Assembly (NCBI RefSeq): GCF_021206925.1
Contig: NZ_JAJPRF010000004.1
Coordinates: 1-64,000 of the forward strand
Source: Rhodoflexus caldus
GTDB taxonomy: Bacteria; Bacteroidota; Bacteroidia; Cytophagales; Thermoflexibacteraceae
Length of the DNA: 64,000 nucleotides
Direction: 5' to 3'
Shown: piece by piece, positions 60,748 through 64,000 of the stretch
How the letters are laid out: each line of letters opens with the position of its first letter
How positions within the stretch are numbered: the first letter of the stretch is position 1
The notes under the pieces: generated by a model
Told to the model about the DNA's origin: nothing
The model's input: only the letters and a program-made list of their open reading frames with translations
Database searches by the model: none
Made by a program: the position numbers and the translations under genes

Positions 60748-61479
60748 ATGCACTTTTTACCTCTATTCCGCTTATTCAATGCATTGCCATACCTTGTGGT
60801 AACACTTGCCTTATGCTGCCTGACAAGCACGTCAGTTGCGCAAGATTTGAACGCCGGAAATGTGAGTCAAGGAGCCAGAACCACAGACTGGATTAATGAC
60901 CCGCGGAAAATTCCCGATGTTTGGAAACAACTTGTTAAAAACCCTTTGGATTCTTCGCTGTGGGTAGAGTATTATGGTAAAAACTGGAAGCAGATGACCA
61001 TTAAGGACATGGAAACCATCAGCCATTGGAAACAACAACTGATGCTGCGCCAGTTAGCCAATAATGAAAGCGTGATTGGCTTTGTTATCAAGCCCGAATT
61101 TCGCTCTGCCGACTTCTTTATTGATGAATACGCTTTTCTTGAAATGCTGGATGCCATTAAAAAAGCCAAGGAAGGTGCCAAGAAAGGCAAGTCAGGCGTA
61201 GTAAGGGCAGAGTTTGCAGGCATGGAAGCAGTTATTTTGCAGGAAAACGAAGAGTTAAAACGCCTGAAAAGCAATCCCAAAGCCAACTTTGCCATGATTG
61301 AGTCGCTGTATGAGCAAATTTTTAAAGAGTTCAACATACAGTACGTTTACTATCACGAAAAGTACCCCGACAGCAAGTACCCGCTGATTAAATGGGTAGA
61401 AGACCAAGAAGCGGCTTTGTTAGACCTCAAAATGAAACAAATTGCCGAGCTGCGCAGTAAATACAACAGTCGTAATTAA
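60748..61479 (+). CDS. Secreted helical protein of unknown function
   Basis: A 243-residue protein with signal peptide (PYLVVTLALCCLTSTSVAQ). The mature part is rich in charged helices (AFLEMLDAIKKAKEGAKKGKSG, AVILQENEELKRLK) with conserved-looking WVEYYGKNWKQMTIKDMETI and YYHEKYPDSKYPLIKWVEDQEAA. No family recognised. The ATG at 60748 is chosen because it starts the signal peptide; a longer frame from 60649 overlaps the MFS gene. Confidence 0.5.
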   Translation: MHFLPLFRLFNALPYLVVTLALCCLTSTSVAQDLNAGNVSQGARTTDWINDPRKIPDVWKQLVKNPLDSSLWVEYYGKNWKQMTIKDMETISHWKQQLMLRQLANNESVIGFVIKPEFRSADFFIDEYAFLEMLDAIKKAKEGAKKGKSGVVRAEFAGMEAVILQENEELKRLKSNPKANFAMIESLYEQIFKEFNIQYVYYHEKYPDSKYPLIKWVEDQEAALLDLKMKQIAELRSKYNSRN

Positions 61480-61511
61480 TTTTACATCCTCAAAGATTCA
61501 TTGTTCACCAT

Positions 61512-61991
61512 ATGAGAAATAACCTTTTTGCTCTTCTGCTGATTTGCTTGACAGCTTTTTCTACGCAACTGTTTGCCCAAGACAACCTTAGCTATTACGG
61601 CGATAAAATTACGGAGGAAGGGGCAATAGCAGCCTCAGAAATAAGCCAACTGATGAAAGACAAGCAGGAAGGCACTTTCAAAGTGAAAGGAACCATCGTT
61701 CAGACTTGTCTGAAAAAAGGTTGCTGGATGACCGTAGATATTGGCAATAACGAAAAAATGACCGTGCGTTTTAAAGACTACGGCTTTTTCGTTCCTAAAA
61801 GCGGAGCCGACGGTTTGGAAGTGGTTTTTGAAGGAGTAGCCCGCAAGGAAATGCGCAGCGTGGAAGAATTGCGCCACTATGCACAGGATGCAGGCAAAAG
61901 CAAAGAAGAAATTGCACAGATTATTGCCCCGAAAGAAGAAATCACTTTTGAGGCAAGCGGCGTGATTATCAAGGGCTATAAAAAGAAGTAA
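61512..61991 (+). CDS. Secreted DUF4920-family protein
   Basis: A 159-residue periplasmic protein with signal peptide (LLLICLTAFSTQLFAQ). The core KVKGTIVQTCLKKGCWMTVDI and VRFKDYGFFVPKSGADGLEVVFEG is DUF4920, an OB-like fold with two Cys (TCLKKGCW) that may bind metal or form a disulfide. Next to a small cytochrome c after 2 bases; the two are probably co-expressed. Confidence 0.85.
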   Translation: MRNNLFALLLICLTAFSTQLFAQDNLSYYGDKITEEGAIAASEISQLMKDKQEGTFKVKGTIVQTCLKKGCWMTVDIGNNEKMTVRFKDYGFFVPKSGADGLEVVFEGVARKEMRSVEELRHYAQDAGKSKEEIAQIIAPKEEITFEASGVIIKGYKKK

Positions 61992-61993
61992 AC

Positions 61994-62410
61994 ATGAAAG
62001 CTCCGGTTTTTCTGCTGGCGCTGCTTATTTACGTATCGGCTGTGGGCTACGGATTTGTAAGCCCGCAGCCGATGCTGCAAAATGACGACAGCGAACTGGC
62101 ACTCCTGATGCGTGCCATGTATAACGATTCGGAAACCATCCGAAAGGCAATCCTCGAAAAGCGACTTCCCGAAGATTTTCGCGAAAAGTTCAAAGCAATT
62201 CACACGGCAACACCTACCGATGCCGATGTGCGCGATGAGAACTTTGCCCCATTCAGCAACGGCTTTTTATTGGCTTTGGAACGCATTTATCAGAACGATG
62301 GCGACCAAGTACAAAATTTTAATACCGTTGTGCTTTCATGTATTGCCTGTCATCAAAAATATTGTCCGGGGCCAATTAACAAAATCAAGAAACTTTATAT
62401 TGTAAACTAA
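61994..62410 (+). CDS. Small monohaem c-type cytochrome-like protein
   Basis: A 138-residue protein with an N-terminal hydrophobic signal (about 4-22) and one haem-binding motif CIACH (Cys116, Cys119, His120) near the C-terminus, with a further KYCPG. Haem would attach covalently in the periplasm. The region before the motif (YNDSETIRKAILEKRLPEDF) is helical. Role unknown; could be an electron carrier or sensor. It follows the DUF4920 gene by 2 bases. Confidence 0.65.
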   Translation: MKAPVFLLALLIYVSAVGYGFVSPQPMLQNDDSELALLMRAMYNDSETIRKAILEKRLPEDFREKFKAIHTATPTDADVRDENFAPFSNGFLLALERIYQNDGDQVQNFNTVVLSCIACHQKYCPGPINKIKKLYIVN

Positions 62411-62444
62411 ACACTATCGGCAAGTTTATCGTTTACTGATTGTG

Positions 62445-63374
62445 ATGATTAAACTTAGACTCATGCCGAAAGTACCTTTGCGGAATAATGTATTCCGCAT
62501 TTTCTCTTTTTTGCTGTCAGTGGCTTTCCTGTCAGCATGTGAGGATGTTGTCAGCGTTAATTTGGCAGCCTCACGTCCGCAGTTGGTAATTGACGCTTTT
62601 ATAGCCAATACAAACGCCCCGCAAATTATTCGTCTGACAAGTACGGCACCTTATTTTAACACTGCCACGCCGCCTGTGCAAGGTGCAGAAGTTGTTGTTG
62701 AAAATCTGACGCAAAACCGTCGTTTCGTTTTTACCGACACCCGACAAAATGGGGAATACCGCTGGCAACCGACTGGAAATGAACGGTTAGGCAATATTGG
62801 AGATAACTTCCGCCTGACGGTGAACTATCAGGGCAATATTTACACGGCAAACTCGCCCCTGAATAGGACTACAACCGTAGATTCCATTGCATACGAATTT
62901 CGTGAGCGCCCCAATATAGGCGATGCAAAAGAGGGGTATTATGCACAATTTTATGGCTCCGATTTGCCAGGGCAAGATGATTTTTATTGGATTCGCGCCT
63001 ACAAAAACGGCAAATTGATTACCAAATCAACCCTGATTAATTATGCGTTCAATGCGGTCAGGGGAGGTTCGGGGGCAGGTGCAGATGGTTTTGTGTTTAT
63101 TCCGCCCATTCGCAACCGCATTACCGACTCGCAAGACCCTTATCAGGTGGGCGATGAGGTGCGCGTAGAAATATGGTCTATCAATCGCCCTACCTATTTA
63201 TTTTTGGAGCAAGCCGAAAATCAGATTAACAACAGCGGTTTGTTTGCTCGCCCGCTGGAAAATACCCGAACCAATATCATAAGCCCTGCTAATGCTTCTT
63301 TGCCTGCTTTGGGTTGGTTTTGTGTTTCGGAAATGAGCGTTTTTACACAAAAAATTGAACCGAAAAAGCGTTAA
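62445..63374 (+). CDS. DUF4249-family lipoprotein
   Basis: A ~309-residue lipoprotein with hydrophobic signal SFLLSVAFLSACED (lipobox LSAC). DUF4249 patterns: PQLVIDAFIANTNAPQIIRLT, QGAEVVVEN, DNFRLTVNYQGNIYTANSPL. Family members often accompany TonB-dependent receptors; none is adjacent here. Possible starts are GTG at 62442, ATG at 62445 and ATG at 62463; the last also gives a good signal. Confidence 0.8.
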   Translation: MIKLRLMPKVPLRNNVFRIFSFLLSVAFLSACEDVVSVNLAASRPQLVIDAFIANTNAPQIIRLTSTAPYFNTATPPVQGAEVVVENLTQNRRFVFTDTRQNGEYRWQPTGNERLGNIGDNFRLTVNYQGNIYTANSPLNRTTTVDSIAYEFRERPNIGDAKEGYYAQFYGSDLPGQDDFYWIRAYKNGKLITKSTLINYAFNAVRGGSGAGADGFVFIPPIRNRITDSQDPYQVGDEVRVEIWSINRPTYLFLEQAENQINNSGLFARPLENTRTNIISPANASLPALGWFCVSEMSVFTQKIEPKKR

Positions 63375-63379
63375 TTTTG
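63372..63379 (+). promoter_or_regulatory. Candidate -7 element of the THI5/NMT1-like gene
   Basis: TAATTTTG, an exact TAnnTTTG, 41 bases before the ATG at 63421; it overlaps the stop of the DUF4249 gene. No -33 TTG at the right spacing. Confidence 0.45.
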
Positions 63380-63420
63380 TAAAAAAACAATAAACATTAA
63401 CCCTATACGAAGTTATTACC

Positions 63421-64000
63421 ATGCTCTCTGTCAAAATAGCGCTTGATTGGACACCCAATGTCAATCATATAGGTTTCTTTGTTGCACAGGAACTGGGCTT
63501 CTACAAAGAGCATGAGGTACGTGTAACAATTATTCACCCCGGAACGGATAACTATTCGCTTACGCCTGCAAAAAAGTTGGAACTTGGCGAAGTGGATTTT
63601 GCCATAGCACCTTCCGAAACAGTAATTAGCCTTAATACAAAGGCGCAGCCTTTTGCAGCAAGTGCGGTAGCTGCACTGTTGCAAGAAGATTTAAGCGCTA
63701 TTGTAACGCTTGCTTCTTCCGGTATTAGCCGCCCACAGATGCTGGACGGAAAGGTATATGCTTCTTACAAAGCCCGCTATGAAGACGATATTGTCCGCCA
63801 GATGATTGTCAATGATGGTGGAAAGGGAGCAATTCAAATCAGTTATCCTGAAAAACTCAGCATTTGGGACACTTTATTGGCAGGCAAGGCAGATGCCACA
63901 TGGATTTTCACCAACTGGGAAGGCCTTGAAGCCGAACAGAACGGCATAGTGCTAAACACCTTTTGCTTGTCGGATTACGATATTCCTTACAGCTACTCAC
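63421..64000 (+). CDS. THI5/NMT1-like substrate-binding protein lacking a signal peptide (partial, continues beyond window)
   Basis: The visible 193 codons open with MLSVKIALDWTPNVNHIGFF, VAQELGFYKEHEVRV and the TPAKKLELGEVDFAIAPSET strand-helix pattern, the signature start of the NMT1/THI5-like periplasmic-binding fold (thiamine pyrimidine and similar). No signal peptide or lipobox is present, as the first residues are already the conserved strand. It may thus be cytosolic, like fungal THI5 pyrimidine synthase, or rely on another export route. The cysteine-rich CCCFC motif of fungal THI5 is not seen in the visible part. Confidence 0.8.
   Translation, partial: MLSVKIALDWTPNVNHIGFFVAQELGFYKEHEVRVTIIHPGTDNYSLTPAKKLELGEVDFAIAPSETVISLNTKAQPFAASAVAALLQEDLSAIVTLASSGISRPQMLDGKVYASYKARYEDDIVRQMIVNDGGKGAIQISYPEKLSIWDTLLAGKADATWIFTNWEGLEAEQNGIVLNTFCLSDYDIPYSYS

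Noticed and set aside
63375-63420. Possible TPP riboswitch before the THI5-like gene
   Set aside because: The 46-base gap is too short for a THI box and lacks its CUGAGA and ACC-UGA-type motifs.
1-64000. tRNA genes, CRISPR arrays and insertion sequences
   Set aside because: All gaps between genes were read; none shows a cloverleaf with TTCGA-type loop, spaced direct repeats of CRISPR size, or a transposase.

Overview
The window comes from a chromosome of a Bacteroidota bacterium, most likely of the Cytophagales. This is inferred from several signs. Promoters carry the Bacteroidota -7 element TAnnTTTG, in four cases with a TTG 19-20 bases upstream, and Shine-Dalgarno sequences are mostly missing. 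Lineage families DUF4270, DUF4249, DUF4920, DUF6150, OMP_b-brl_3, bTHX and YwqK/MORN are present, and SpoIIE-type phosphatases are joined to 7TMR-DISM or GAF sensors. No rRNA, tRNA, transposase, prophage or CRISPR array was seen. The DNA is gene dense and largely housekeeping.

Layout. 1-7.6 kb: the tail of a PD-(D/E)XK protein, leuS, an MFS transporter, nadD, a 7TM/SpoIIE phosphatase and a DUF6150 protein. 7.8-11.7 kb: the classic lipid and ribosome cluster yceD-rpmF-fabH-accB-accC (minus). 12-17.6 kb: HtrA protease, an OmpA/PD40 envelope protein, infC-rpmI-rplT and a small membrane protein. 17.7-24.3 kb: a beta-helix protein, lysS and a large outer-membrane barrel. 24.4-26.8 kb: kdsA, the tiny ribosomal protein bTHX and a FemAB-like acyltransferase. 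27-31.2 kb: a four-GAF SpoIIE phosphatase followed by two tandemly duplicated STAS-like proteins. 31.6-38.8 kb: pruA, a pterin pair (PTPS-GTP cyclohydrolase I), a CrtI-like oxidoreductase, TerB and YbjN-like proteins, an NlpC/P60 lipoprotein, a thioesterase and DUF2237. 38.8-47.4 kb: polA, a membrane protein/XRE regulator operon, unknown proteins, and an ECF sigma/anti-sigma/LTXXQ sensor cassette. 47.4-55.4 kb: pyruvate carboxylase, a DUF6922/AbiEii pair flanked by direct repeats, a UMF1-type MFS, a MORN protein and panC-panD. 55.5-64 kb: a truncated starch-synthase-like protein, DUF4270, queA, YtxH, an SLC45-like MFS, secreted proteins, DUF4249, and the start of a THI5/NMT1-like protein that runs off the window.

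How the genes work together. Malonyl-CoA supply (AccB/AccC), fatty-acid initiation (FabH) and ribosomal protein L32 are grouped, so lipid and ribosome synthesis are probably co-expressed. Signalling centres on two SpoIIE/PP2C-type phosphatases. The second sits next to two STAS-like proteins that could be its phospho-substrates in a partner switch, but no cognate anti-sigma kinase is visible. A separate ECF sigma cassette looks built like CnrH/CnrY/CnrX.

Non-coding structure is the most novel part. A roughly 98-base dispersed repeat with a terminal AACCTGACAGG hairpin occurs in at least two near-complete and three degenerate copies, and related hairpins stand alone. A 10-base inverted repeat brackets the promoter of the membrane protein/XRE operon. 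A terminator-like hairpin overlaps the start codon of the beta-helix gene. A 19-base direct repeat brackets the AbiEii module exactly at the start codons of two genes.
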